From the NCBI GenBank assembly GCA_965370435.1, contig CBDUUP010000018.1, positions 1 to 26,834 of the forward strand: 26,834 bases of DNA, in the 5' to 3' direction. Positions 1 through 7,272 of this stretch are shown here, one piece after another. A model generated the notes under the pieces. The model saw only the letters and a list, made by a program, of their open reading frames with translations, was not told the DNA's origin and made no database searches. A program made the position numbers and the translations under genes. Numbering within the stretch: the stretch's first letter is position 1; each line of letters opens with the position of its first letter. The stretch comes from CBDUUP01 sp965370435. GTDB lineage: Bacteria; Chloroflexota; Anaerolineae; Anaerolineales; UBA11579.

Positions 1-458
1 TCAGCCCCGATGCCCTGGGGGACGAAATTGGTTTTGAGGTTCACCTGGGGATCCATAATCATCGCGCCCCCGTCCGACCCCATGGGGATGCGGGACATCG
101 ATTCAACTCCTCCGGCCACCACCAGATCCTCCCAGCCGGAGCGCACTTTCTGAGCCGCGATGTTTACCGTCTCCAGCCCGGAGGCGCAGAAACGGTTGAT
201 CTGCATCCCCGGCGTGTCCAGGTCCCACCCGGCGTAGATGGCGGCGGCCCGGGCGATGTCTGCGCCTTGCTCGCCGACCGGCGTCACACAGCCCAGGACG
301 ATATCGTCCACCTGAGAGGTATCCAGGTCATAGCGCGCCTGGATCTCGTTGAGCAGCGTCGCCACCAGGTCAATGGGGGTGATCTCGTGCAGCGACCCGT
401 TTTGCTTGCCTTTGCCCCGGGGCGTGCGGATTGCGTCGTATATGTATGCTTCAGTCAT
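1..458 (-). CDS. Acetyl-CoA acyltransferase (thiolase), N-terminal part, cut by window edge
   Basis: Thiolase catalyses the last step of beta-oxidation, cleaving 3-ketoacyl-CoA with CoA to acetyl-CoA and a shortened acyl-CoA; some paralogues run in the condensing direction. The visible 152 residues begin MTEAYIYDAIRTPRGKG, the usual thiolase opening. They contain the nucleophilic cysteine at about residue 91 in NRFCASGLE, then GGVESMSRIPM, another family hallmark. The start at 458 is supported by AAAGGA seven bases upstream. The C-terminal domain with the second Cys and the His lies outside the window, so completeness cannot be judged. The gene follows the acyl-CoA dehydrogenase stop by 12 bases and is surely co-transcribed with it. 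A beta-oxidation (FadA-like) role is inferred from that partner. Confidence 0.93.
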   Translation of the reverse strand, partial: MTEAYIYDAIRTPRGKGKQNGSLHEITPIDLVATLLNEIQARYDLDTSQVDDIVLGCVTPVGEQGADIARAAAIYAGWDLDTPGMQINRFCASGLETVNIAAQKVRSGWEDLVVAGGVESMSRIPMGSDGGAMIMDPQVNLKTNFVPQGIGA

Positions 459-470
459 GTCAGTGTCCTT

Positions 471-1613
471 TCAGAATCCCATGGCGCGGCCGATGATCTC
501 TTTCATGATCTCATTGGTGCCGCCATAAATCGTTTGTACGCGTGAATCGAGATAAGCTTTAGCGATAGAATATTCCTTCATGTAGCCATAGCCGCCGTGG
601 AGCTGCAAGCATTGGTCCACAAGGCGGACCTGCATGTCGGTGATCCACCATTTTGCCATAGCCGCTTTTTCTACCGAGAGGTCTCCCTGGTTGTAGAGAG
701 TGATGCAGTGGTCTACAAACACCCTCCCGATCTCCACCTCAGTCTTCATCTCGGCCAGCTTGAAACGGGAGTTCTGGAACTTCCCGATGGGACGGCCAAA
801 GGCGGTGCGTTCCTGGCAGTATTGGATGGTCTCCTCCAGGGCCGCTTCTGCGGCGGCGATGCCGCCCACCGCCATCGCCAACCTCTCCCGGGGCAGGCCC
901 TGCATGAGGTAGATAAATCCCTCTCCTTCTGCGCCCAGCAGGTGATCAAGAGGCACTTTCACATCCTGGAAGTAGAGTTCGGCGGTGTCTTGGGCGTGTT
1001 GGCCGATCTTTTCCAGCATCCGGCCGCGTTTATATCCCTCCATGCCCTCTTCGACCACCAGCAAGCTGATGCCGCGAGAGCCTTCTTCCTGGTCGGTCTT
1101 GGCGGCCACGAGAACCAGGTCATTCAAAATGCCGTTGGAGATGAAGGTCTTCTGTCCGTTCAACACGTAATGATCGCCGTCCCGGATGGCAGTGGTTTGG
1201 ATGTTGGCGATGTCGCTTCCCGTGTTAGGCTCCGTCATGGCGATGGCGCCGATGGTTTCCCCGGTGACCATCTTGGGCAGCCAGCGCTTTTTCTGCTCAT
1301 CAGTGCCGAATTTGGTGATGTAGGGCGCCACCATGTCGGTGTGGAGAGGGAAGGCGACGCAGGCCACCCCGGCCCGGGCCAACTCTTCGGAGACGATGGC
1401 GGAGTACCGGTAGTCACTCTCTCCCATGCCCCCATAGTCCTCCGGCACGTCCATGCACAAGAAGCCATATTCCCCCCCTTTCTGCCACACCTCCCGTGAG
1501 ACGATGCTGTCCTCCTCCCATTGTTCGTAGTAGGGGACGATCTCTTTCTCCACGAACTTGCGGAACGCATCCCGGAACATGATATGTTCATCTTCTAAGA
1601 GTTCTGGTCTCAT
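471..1613 (-). CDS. Acyl-CoA dehydrogenase, LCAD-like (catalytic Glu on helix G)
   Basis: FAD-dependent alpha,beta-dehydrogenation of acyl-CoA, 380 residues, the normal family length. The flavin/substrate motif AMTEPNTGSD is at about 125-134, and QLHGGYGY is near 337-344. The C-terminus carries IYGGTNEIMKE, as in mammalian long-chain acyl-CoA dehydrogenase. The position that holds the catalytic Glu in medium-chain enzymes (YEGT) is Gly364 here. A Glu is present at residue 243 in LPRERL, matching the alternative catalytic Glu of LCAD and isovaleryl-CoA dehydrogenase, so the enzyme should be active. An upstream ATG at 1640 exists, but GAGGAG sits seven bases before the ATG at 1613, so that start was chosen. 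It is the first gene of an operon with the thiolase. Acyl chain specificity cannot be fixed. Confidence 0.94.
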   Translation of the reverse strand: MRPELLEDEHIMFRDAFRKFVEKEIVPYYEQWEEDSIVSREVWQKGGEYGFLCMDVPEDYGGMGESDYRYSAIVSEELARAGVACVAFPLHTDMVAPYITKFGTDEQKKRWLPKMVTGETIGAIAMTEPNTGSDIANIQTTAIRDGDHYVLNGQKTFISNGILNDLVLVAAKTDQEEGSRGISLLVVEEGMEGYKRGRMLEKIGQHAQDTAELYFQDVKVPLDHLLGAEGEGFIYLMQGLPRERLAMAVGGIAAAEAALEETIQYCQERTAFGRPIGKFQNSRFKLAEMKTEVEIGRVFVDHCITLYNQGDLSVEKAAMAKWWITDMQVRLVDQCLQLHGGYGYMKEYSIAKAYLDSRVQTIYGGTNEIMKEIIGRAMGF

Positions 1614-1666
1614 TGGCAGCTCCTCAAAACGAGTTAGCAATCTATGGTTATAGTGATCCCGCTTTT

Positions 1667-1695
1667 ATTATACTCGCCACCGGACAGTTTTTCGA
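1667..1695 (-). promoter_or_regulatory. Putative sigma-70-type promoter for acyl-CoA dehydrogenase/thiolase operon
   Basis: On the minus strand a perfect -10 TATAAT (1672-1667) lies 17 bases from a 4/6 -35 TCGAAA (1695-1690). The -10 is about 53 bases upstream of the start codon at 1613. The -35 box lies inside an inverted repeat listed separately. Call made by eye only. Confidence 0.55.
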
Positions 1696-1711
1696 GGCGA
1701 ATTTCGAAAAA
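1688..1711. promoter_or_regulatory. 8-bp inverted repeat overlapping the -35 box, operator candidate
   Basis: TTTTTCGA (1688-1695) and TCGAAAAA (1704-1711) form a perfect 8-8-8 inverted repeat. The left arm contains the -35 hexamer of the leftward promoter. The placement suits a dimeric repressor, for example a TetR-family fatty-acid regulator, but no regulator gene is in the window. The arms are AT-rich, so chance is possible. Confidence 0.35.
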
Positions 1712-1715
1712 AATA

Positions 1716-1798
1716 TTCACCACAGAGACACAGAGGACGCCGCTTCGCTTAGAGAGAAAAACTTAAAGACTCTGTGAACTCTGTGTCTCTGTGGTGAA
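1716..1798. repeat. Inverted repeat with perfect 20-bp arms (CCACAGAGACACAGAG type)
   Basis: The left arm at 1716-1735 (starts TTCACCACAGAG) is the exact reverse complement of 1779-1798 (ends CTCTGTGGTGAA), with 43 bases between. The element could form a long hairpin on either strand. A diverged copy of the right arm recurs at 26229-26256 (25 of 28 bases identical to 1779-1806). CCACAGAGACACAGAG-like sequence is known to me as a widespread intergenic repeat in environmental bacterial genomes, often mis-annotated as short proteins. It occupies the region between divergent operons and holds no gene. Confidence 0.8.
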
Positions 1799-1869
1799 AA
1801 GTTTGTAGTTTTTTTGATGATTGATAAATACGTCAGATCGGCCGCGAAAAAATCCCCGCCAGGAGAATC

Positions 1870-1904
1870 TTTCGCGCCTTTCGCGCCCTTTCGCGAATTT
1901 CGCG
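1870..1904. repeat. Short tandem TTTCGCG repeat
   Basis: TTTCGCG occurs four times at 1870, 1879, 1889 and 1898, with periods of 9, 10 and 9 bases and varied spacer bases. Similar CGCGAAAG tracts are common in intergenic DNA of environmental genomes and give spurious Arg/Lys/Ala-rich reading frames. The units are too short and irregular for a CRISPR. It lies just upstream of the rightward promoter at 1927. Confidence 0.6.
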
Positions 1905-1926
1905 ATCCAAAATCCCAATCTCCCAT

Positions 1927-1955
1927 TTGACATTCCTCCCGCCTCAGTCTACAAT
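1927..1955 (+). promoter_or_regulatory. Strong sigma-70-type promoter for the ACAD11-like/kinase operon
   Basis: A consensus TTGACA at 1927-1932 is followed after exactly 17 bases by TACAAT at 1950-1955 (5/6). Transcription would start near 1962, giving a leader of about 30 bases that contains AAGGAG before the ATG at 1993. It is one of the clearest promoters in the window. Confidence 0.75.
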
Positions 1956-1992
1956 AAAGCCTCACCCAACCTCAAACCATAAGGAGCCCCGC

Positions 1993-3201
1993 ATGGATTT
2001 CAGCATCCCCCAAAAGATACAAGACCTAACCCAGGCCATCGAAGCCTTCCTGCAAGAGGAAGTCATCCCCCTGGAGAGCGATTTCCTCACCAAGTCCGCC
2101 AAAGAGATTCTCCCCGCGCTGGAGGCCAAGCGGCAAAAGGTAAAAGATATGGGCTTCTGGCTCCCTCCCATGCCGGAGGAATACGGCGGTATGGGATTGT
2201 CGCTCATGGAATTCGCCCACATCAGCGAAGTGCTGGGACGCAGTCCGCTGGGGCATTACGTCTTCAACAGCCAGGCCCCAGACATCGGCAACATGGAACT
2301 TATCCTGCAATTCGGCACCGAGGAACAAAAAGAAAAATACCTGAAGCCTCTGGCGAACGGGGAGATACGCAGTTGTTTCGGGATGACCGAACCAGAGTTC
2401 GCCGGTTCCAATCCCACCCGGATGGGAACCACCGCCGTAAAAGATGGCGATGATTACGTCATCAACGGCCACAAATGGTTCGCCTCCGCCGCTGATGGAG
2501 CCGCCTTTTCAGTGGTGATGGCGGTCACCAATGCCGACGCTGAAAACCGCTACCAGCGCGCCAGCCAGATCATCGTCCCCCTGGACACGCCCGGATTTGA
2601 ACTGGTGTGCAACATCCCGGTGATGGGCCACGCCGGGGAGGATTACTTCAGCCACGGCGAATTGAGGTTCACCGATTGCCGCGTGCCTCAAAGCAACCTG
2701 CTGGGCGCAGAAGGGACTGGCTTTGCCCTGGCCCAGGAACGGCTAGGGCCTGGGCGCATCCATCACTGTATGCGCTGGATAGGAATTTGTGAACGAGCGC
2801 TTGCTTTGATGTGCAAACACGCCGCCGAGCGCGAAGTGGCCCCTGGCCGAGTCCTAGCGACTCGCCAGATCATCCAGGCCTGGATAGCCGAAAGCCGGGC
2901 CGAGATCAATGCCTCCCGTTTGATGGTGCTGGAGGCCGCCTGGAAGATAGACCAGCACAGCGCATCCGCGGCCCGCAATGAAATATCGATCATCAAATTT
3001 TACGTCGCCGGGATTTTACAAAAGGTGCTTGACCGGGCCATCCAGGCGCACGGCGGCCTAGGGGTGACCAGCTACACTCCGCTGGCGTTCTGGTACAGCC
3101 ATGAACGAGCGGCCCGCATCTACGACGGCCCTGATGAAGTGCATAAGATCGTCGTGGCTCGGCGCATGTTGAGGGAATACGGCGTCAACATCAGCTTGTA
3201 A
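1993..3201 (+). CDS. ACAD10/11-type acyl-CoA dehydrogenase
   Basis: This 402-residue acyl-CoA dehydrogenase is of the ACAD10/ACAD11 branch. It carries MTEPEFAGSNPT (about 131-142, FAD/substrate loop), LGPGRIHHCMRW (251-262, a signature of ACAD10/11), QAHGGLGV (351-358) and YDGPDEVH (377-384). The usual catalytic Glu of YEGT is Asp378. In mammals this domain is fused behind a kinase and acts in 4-hydroxy acid catabolism. There the kinase phosphorylates the 4-hydroxyacyl-CoA, and the dehydrogenase fold removes phosphate to allow conversion to a 3-hydroxyacyl-CoA. Here the two halves are separate genes one base apart, dehydrogenase first. AAGGAG seven bases upstream fixes the start; an in-frame extension to 1927 would overlap the promoter and is rejected. 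An ordinary dehydrogenation role is the alternative. Confidence 0.92.
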   Translation: MDFSIPQKIQDLTQAIEAFLQEEVIPLESDFLTKSAKEILPALEAKRQKVKDMGFWLPPMPEEYGGMGLSLMEFAHISEVLGRSPLGHYVFNSQAPDIGNMELILQFGTEEQKEKYLKPLANGEIRSCFGMTEPEFAGSNPTRMGTTAVKDGDDYVINGHKWFASAADGAAFSVVMAVTNADAENRYQRASQIIVPLDTPGFELVCNIPVMGHAGEDYFSHGELRFTDCRVPQSNLLGAEGTGFALAQERLGPGRIHHCMRWIGICERALALMCKHAAEREVAPGRVLATRQIIQAWIAESRAEINASRLMVLEAAWKIDQHSASAARNEISIIKFYVAGILQKVLDRAIQAHGGLGVTSYTPLAFWYSHERAARIYDGPDEVHKIVVARRMLREYGVNISL

Positions 3202-3202
3202 T

Positions 3203-4285
3203 ATGAATCCAGACTGGATTGACCCGACCCGCGCAGTGCAGCCCGGTGAAGAGTTAGATATTCCCAAGTTGGAAGCCTACCTGCGCGCCCAAGATTCCGA
3301 ACTGAGCGGATCGATAACGGTAGAGCAGTTTCCGGGGGGACATTCCAACCTCACTTACTTGCTGCGGGTGGGCGAACGCGAGTTGGTGCTGCGCAGGCCG
3401 CCCTTCGGGAAAAAGATCAAGACCGCCCATGACATGGGGCGCGAGTACCGCATCTTGTCCCACCTGGCGCCGGTTTACCCGCGCGCGCCGCGGCCTTTGC
3501 TCCACTGCGAGGACGAGAGCGTGATCGGCGCGCCGTTCTACGTCATGGAACGCATCTCCGGGGTGATCTTGCGCGCAACCCCGCCCAAAGGGATGGAGCT
3601 ATCTCCCCAATTGATGGGCCGCATCTCGCATGCCTTCATCGAAAATCTGACTGAGTTGCATGCGGTGGATTATGAAGCCGCCGGATTAGGAGAGTTGGGA
3701 TATCCTGAGGGATACGTGGAACGCCAGATCAAGGGTTGGACCAAGCGGTATTACGACGCCCAGACGGATGAAATTCCAGCTATTGATAAGATTGCCGCCT
3801 GGCTGGCCGACAATATGCCCCCCGAAAGCGGCGCGGCCTTGATCCACAACGACTATAAATATGACAACCTGATCCTCGCCCCGGACGATTTGTCCAACAT
3901 CATCGGCGTGCTGGATTGGGAGATGGCGACCCTGGGCGACCCGCTGATGGACCTGGGCTGCACCCTGGGGTACTGGGTGGACCCCGACGATCCCCCGCAG
4001 ATTCAAACCCTGGCCTTCGGACTCACCACGCTGCCGGGCAACCTGACTCGCATCCAACTTGCCGAACGCTACGCGGAGATCACCGGCTGCGACCTTTCCA
4101 ACCTCCTGTTCTATTACGTCTACGCCCTATTCAAGATCGCCGTCATCGTCCAGCAGATTTATGCCCGGTACAAAGCGGGTTTTTCTAAAGACGAGCGTTT
4201 CGGGCAGATGATATTCGTGGTGCGGGTGATGGGCGATATAGCCGAGCGCGCTCTTGAATTAGAACGGATTGACCGCCTGGGATGA
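3203..4285 (+). CDS. APH-fold small-molecule kinase, ACAD10/11 N-domain / LvaA-like
   Basis: This 360-residue protein has the phosphotransferase (APH/choline kinase) fold. The N-lobe has QFPGGHSNLTYLL (42-54) and the ATP-lysine region LRRPP near 63-67. SVIGAPFYVMER (106-117) follows as a hinge. The catalytic loop HNDYKYDN (215-222) supplies Asp217 and Asn222, and LDWEMATLGDPLMDLG (237-252) supplies the metal-binding Asp238. These features match the N-terminal half of animal ACAD11 and LvaA, the bacterial 4-hydroxyacyl-CoA kinase, far better than antibiotic kinases. The start codon follows the dehydrogenase stop by one base (TAATATG) with no good Shine-Dalgarno, which suggests translational coupling and a matched pair. 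Predicted role is phosphorylation of a hydroxyacyl-CoA. The exact substrate is inferred, not shown. Confidence 0.9.
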   Translation: MNPDWIDPTRAVQPGEELDIPKLEAYLRAQDSELSGSITVEQFPGGHSNLTYLLRVGERELVLRRPPFGKKIKTAHDMGREYRILSHLAPVYPRAPRPLLHCEDESVIGAPFYVMERISGVILRATPPKGMELSPQLMGRISHAFIENLTELHAVDYEAAGLGELGYPEGYVERQIKGWTKRYYDAQTDEIPAIDKIAAWLADNMPPESGAALIHNDYKYDNLILAPDDLSNIIGVLDWEMATLGDPLMDLGCTLGYWVDPDDPPQIQTLAFGLTTLPGNLTRIQLAERYAEITGCDLSNLLFYYVYALFKIAVIVQQIYARYKAGFSKDERFGQMIFVVRVMGDIAERALELERIDRLG

Positions 4286-4337
4286 TATTCTTACAGGAAT
4301 GGGATATAATACTGCATCTGAAATTGGGGAGCTTTGA

Positions 4338-4367
4338 TTGTTGCATAATACGCAAATCAGGTATAAT
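4338..4367 (+). promoter_or_regulatory. Putative promoter in the 239-base gap before livG
   Basis: A perfect TATAAT at 4362-4367 lies 18 bases after a poor -35, TTGTTG (4338-4343). The gap 4286-4524 otherwise holds an isolated TATAAT at 4305-4310 without a partner. Downstream are two CTTATCA direct repeats (4392-4398 and 4404-4410), the second followed by an inverted GATAA at 4415-4419, which might bind a regulator. The leader would be about 150 bases. No small gene or terminator was recognised in this gap. Confidence 0.45.
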
Positions 4368-4524
4368 AAGTGGAATTGATTGACCTTGGCTCTTATCAAT
4401 GTCCTTATCATAACGATAATAAACACACCCTGACGCGCGAAAATGATTGTTCTACAAGATACTCGCCCGAGTATAGCATTAGCTTGAATAAGGCGCTTTC
4501 ACATACTAGCCAACTTAGGACAGG

Positions 4525-5307
4525 ATGAATATGACGGAGAACAGCGATAAACTCGTCGTTGATGGAGTTGATTTAAGTTTTGGGGGGACACAGGCGCTGA
4601 TGGACGTTAGCTTTGGGGTTCGCCCAGGCGAGATCCTGGCCATCATCGGTCCCAACGGAGCTGGCAAGACTTCCCTGTTGAATTGCATAAATAGATTTTA
4701 TAAACCGGATAGCGGCAGTATCATTTTTGAGGGGAAGGATATTACCAAACTCCCGCCCAACAAGATCGCCAGGTTGGGCGTCGCCCGCACCTTTCAAAAC
4801 CTGGCTTTGTACACCGGCTTGAGCACTGTGGATAACTTGATGGCGGCCCGCCACATCCACATGCGCCAATCCATGCTGAGCAGCATGCTGTATTGGTTTG
4901 GCGCCCAAAAGGAGGAGATCGAAAACCGCCGGATCGTGGAAGAGATCATAGACTTCCTGGAGATTGAGCACATCCGCAAGGCCATCGTCGGCGCGCTGCC
5001 CTATGGGCTGCGCAAGCGGGTTGAATTGGGACGGGCCATCGCGATGGAGCCAACCCTTCTTCTTCTGGACGAACCAATGACGGGAATGAATGTGGAAGAA
5101 AAAGAAGACATGGCCCGTTTTATCCTCGACATCCACGAACAGCAAAATGTCACCATCATGCTGATCGAGCATGACATGGGTTTGGTGATGGATATTGCCG
5201 ATAGGGTGGTGGTGCTGGATTTTGGACTTAAAATTGCCGTAGGAACGCCGGATGTAATTCGCAGCGATAAAGCTGTGATCCAGGCTTACCTGGGCCAGGA
5301 ATCCTGA
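4525..5307 (+). CDS. livG: LIV-type ABC importer ATP-binding protein
   Basis: One of two ATPases driving a branched-chain-amino-acid-type (HAAT family) importer. The 260 residues contain Walker A GPNGAGKT (42-49), a Q-loop at FQNLAL (90-95), an LPYGLRKRVELGRA signature region (158-171; this family shows LPYG rather than LSGG), Walker B LLLLDEP (178-184) and an H-loop His at 216. MTGMNVEE after Walker B is typical of LivG. The ATG at 4525 or the in-frame ATG at 4531 may be used, both just after AGGACAGG. It is the first gene of the transporter cluster. The synthetase gene follows after 18 bases. HAAT importers move amino acids, but relatives take up amides, urea and aromatic or aliphatic acids, so the substrate is open. 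Confidence 0.94.
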   Translation: MNMTENSDKLVVDGVDLSFGGTQALMDVSFGVRPGEILAIIGPNGAGKTSLLNCINRFYKPDSGSIIFEGKDITKLPPNKIARLGVARTFQNLALYTGLSTVDNLMAARHIHMRQSMLSSMLYWFGAQKEEIENRRIVEEIIDFLEIEHIRKAIVGALPYGLRKRVELGRAIAMEPTLLLLDEPMTGMNVEEKEDMARFILDIHEQQNVTIMLIEHDMGLVMDIADRVVVLDFGLKIAVGTPDVIRSDKAVIQAYLGQES

Positions 5308-5325
5308 ATCAGGAATAGGTGAAAC

Positions 5326-7272
5326 GTGACCGACAATAACTACAAAGACCTGGATACCTTGCCCAAACATTTCATGGAAAAGGTGAAGAAATACGGGGAC
5401 AAAAAAATCGCCCTGCGCCAGAAAGAGTTAGGCATCTGGCAGGAATTCACCTGGCAAGATTCGTTTGAACAGGTGCGTGATGTAGCTCTGGGCCTTGTCT
5501 CCCTCGGGCTTGAGCGAGGAGACCGAGTTTCTATCGTGGGCGACAACGACCGCCAACACCTATGGTCTGACCTCGGAATTATGGCGGTCGGAGCCTGCGC
5601 GGTCGGCATTTTCACCGATGCGATCCCCTCTGAAATTGAATACGTCGTCACCCACTCGGAATCTGTTTTGGTATTCGCTAAAGATCAGGAGCAATGCGAC
5701 AAGTTCTTGGAAATCAAGGATAAACTCCCTTTGGTCAAGGCAGTGGTCTATTGGGATCCCCGCGGCATGTGGAGCTATGACGACCCCTGGCTCGTATCCT
5801 ATGACCATGTCCGAGAGTTGGGCCAAAAACTGCGCCAGGAGCAGCCGGATAAATTTGACCAAATCATCGCCGAGGGCAGCGGGGATGAACTCTGCAACCT
5901 CTGCTACACTTCAGGCACGACGGGGCTGCCCAAAGGCGTCATGTTATCCCATCTCAACTTCCTCTCCGGGATTGAAGCCGGCGCAGAGCTTGAGCCGCGT
6001 TACGATACCGACAACCAGGTCTCCTTCTCGCCATTGGCCTGGATCGCCGAGCATTCTCTTTCCGTCACCCCCCATTGTATGTACGGAGTGATTATCAATT
6101 TCCCCGAATCTCCAGAGACGATCCAGCAAAACATCCGCGAGATCGCGCCGGACCTTATTTTCTTTCCGGCCCGCTTATGGGAGAATCTAACCGCCATCAT
6201 TCAGATCAGGATCAACGACAGCAGTTTGATCAACCGGGTGTTTTACAAGCTGTTCTTGCCGGTGGGCTACAAGGTCGGCGACCTGCGCTATGAAGGTAAG
6301 CGACCTGGCCCGCTGCTGACGGTGTTGTATTGGCTGGGCAATATCCTGGTCTTCAAACCCTTGAGAAGTCAATTGGGTTTGGACCGGGTGCGTTTTGCCA
6401 TAACCGCCGGGGCCGCGCTAAGCCCCGATGTGCTGCGTTATTTCCGGGCTTTCGGCCTCAATTTGACCCAGGTTTATTCCTCCACCGAGACTGCCGCAGT
6501 AGGCACTCAGCACATCCGGGACGACGTGAAATTCGCCAGCGTTGGAAAACCGGCTCTCTGCTGCGAAATCAAGATCACCCCCGACGGCGAGATTTGGATA
6601 GGCGGCCCGAATGTCTTCCAGGGGTACTTCAAGGACGCTGAAAAAACCGCCGAGGCGCTGACGGTTGATGAGGACGGAACCCGCTGGTTCCACACCGGAG
6701 ATGCAGGCTACATGGATGACGATGGGCACCTCATCTATCTGGATCGGGTGAAAGACATGATCGAACTCGCCAACAGCGAACGGTTCTCCCCCCAGTTCAT
6801 CGAAGGGCGATTGAAGTTCAGCCCTTACATTAGGGACGTGATGGCCATCGGAAACGAGGAAGTGGATTACGTGACCGCCCTGGTGGGCATAGATTTCGAG
6901 AACGTCGGCCGTTGGGCGGAGAAAAACCGCATCACTTATACGACTTTCGTTGACCTCTCTCAAAAATCGGAGATCTACCAATTGATCCAGGAGGCGGTCG
7001 AAGGGGTAAACCAGACCTTGCCTCCCAACGGGCGGGTGAAGAAGTTTATCCTGCTGCACAAAGAATTTGACGCCGACGAAGCTGAGATGACCCGCACCCG
7101 CAAACTGCGCCGCGGCTACCTGACCGAACGCTACAGCGAAATGATAGAGGCCATGTATGGAGGCAGGGACGCTATCAAGGTCAGCGCGGCGGTCAAATAC
7201 CAAGATGGACGGGAAAGCGTTATCGAGACCGACGTCCGCATTATGACCCTGGAGGAGGCTGTTAGCCCATGA
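5326..7272 (+). CDS. Long-chain-type acyl-CoA synthetase (AMP-forming) embedded in the LIV cluster
   Basis: ATP-dependent activation of a carboxylic acid to its CoA thioester via an acyl-AMP. The 648-residue protein is of the long-chain (FAA1/ACSL-like) size class. The phosphate-binding loop is a perfect TSGTTGLPKG (195-204). VYSSTE is the A5-like motif, and HTGDAGYMDDDG then LDRVKDMIELANSERFSP form the A7/A8 hinge region. A Lys in TRTRKLRR near the end probably provides the A10 lysine. The start is GTG at 5326, seven bases after AGGTGA-like sequence; no better ATG is available. Its stop overlaps the livH start (ATGA), so it is translationally coupled into the transporter operon. The location argues that it activates the imported acid. 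Chain-length preference cannot be read. Confidence 0.92.
   Translation: MTDNNYKDLDTLPKHFMEKVKKYGDKKIALRQKELGIWQEFTWQDSFEQVRDVALGLVSLGLERGDRVSIVGDNDRQHLWSDLGIMAVGACAVGIFTDAIPSEIEYVVTHSESVLVFAKDQEQCDKFLEIKDKLPLVKAVVYWDPRGMWSYDDPWLVSYDHVRELGQKLRQEQPDKFDQIIAEGSGDELCNLCYTSGTTGLPKGVMLSHLNFLSGIEAGAELEPRYDTDNQVSFSPLAWIAEHSLSVTPHCMYGVIINFPESPETIQQNIREIAPDLIFFPARLWENLTAIIQIRINDSSLINRVFYKLFLPVGYKVGDLRYEGKRPGPLLTVLYWLGNILVFKPLRSQLGLDRVRFAITAGAALSPDVLRYFRAFGLNLTQVYSSTETAAVGTQHIRDDVKFASVGKPALCCEIKITPDGEIWIGGPNVFQGYFKDAEKTAEALTVDEDGTRWFHTGDAGYMDDDGHLIYLDRVKDMIELANSERFSPQFIEGRLKFSPYIRDVMAIGNEEVDYVTALVGIDFENVGRWAEKNRITYTTFVDLSQKSEIYQLIQEAVEGVNQTLPPNGRVKKFILLHKEFDADEAEMTRTRKLRRGYLTERYSEMIEAMYGGRDAIKVSAAVKYQDGRESVIETDVRIMTLEEAVSP

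Noticed and set aside
597..1499. 300-residue open frame on the plus strand
   Set aside because: It lies antisense to the acyl-CoA dehydrogenase, has no ribosome site and shows no family resemblance; it is a shadow of the real gene.
1870..1904. Possible CRISPR array (repeated TTTCGCG)
   Set aside because: Units are only seven bases with 2-3 base spacers; no CRISPR-length repeats and no cas genes.
1717..1965. 82-residue minus-strand frame over the divergent region
   Set aside because: It consists of the two intergenic repeats read as protein and overlaps the promoter at 1927.
3203..4285. Aminoglycoside resistance gene
   Set aside because: Although APH-fold, the motifs and the adjacent ACAD11-like gene point to the hydroxyacyl-CoA kinase branch.
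4305..4310. TATAAT as a promoter -10 just after the kinase gene
   Set aside because: No -35-like hexamer at 15-19 bases; TTGACC at 4269 is 30 bases away.
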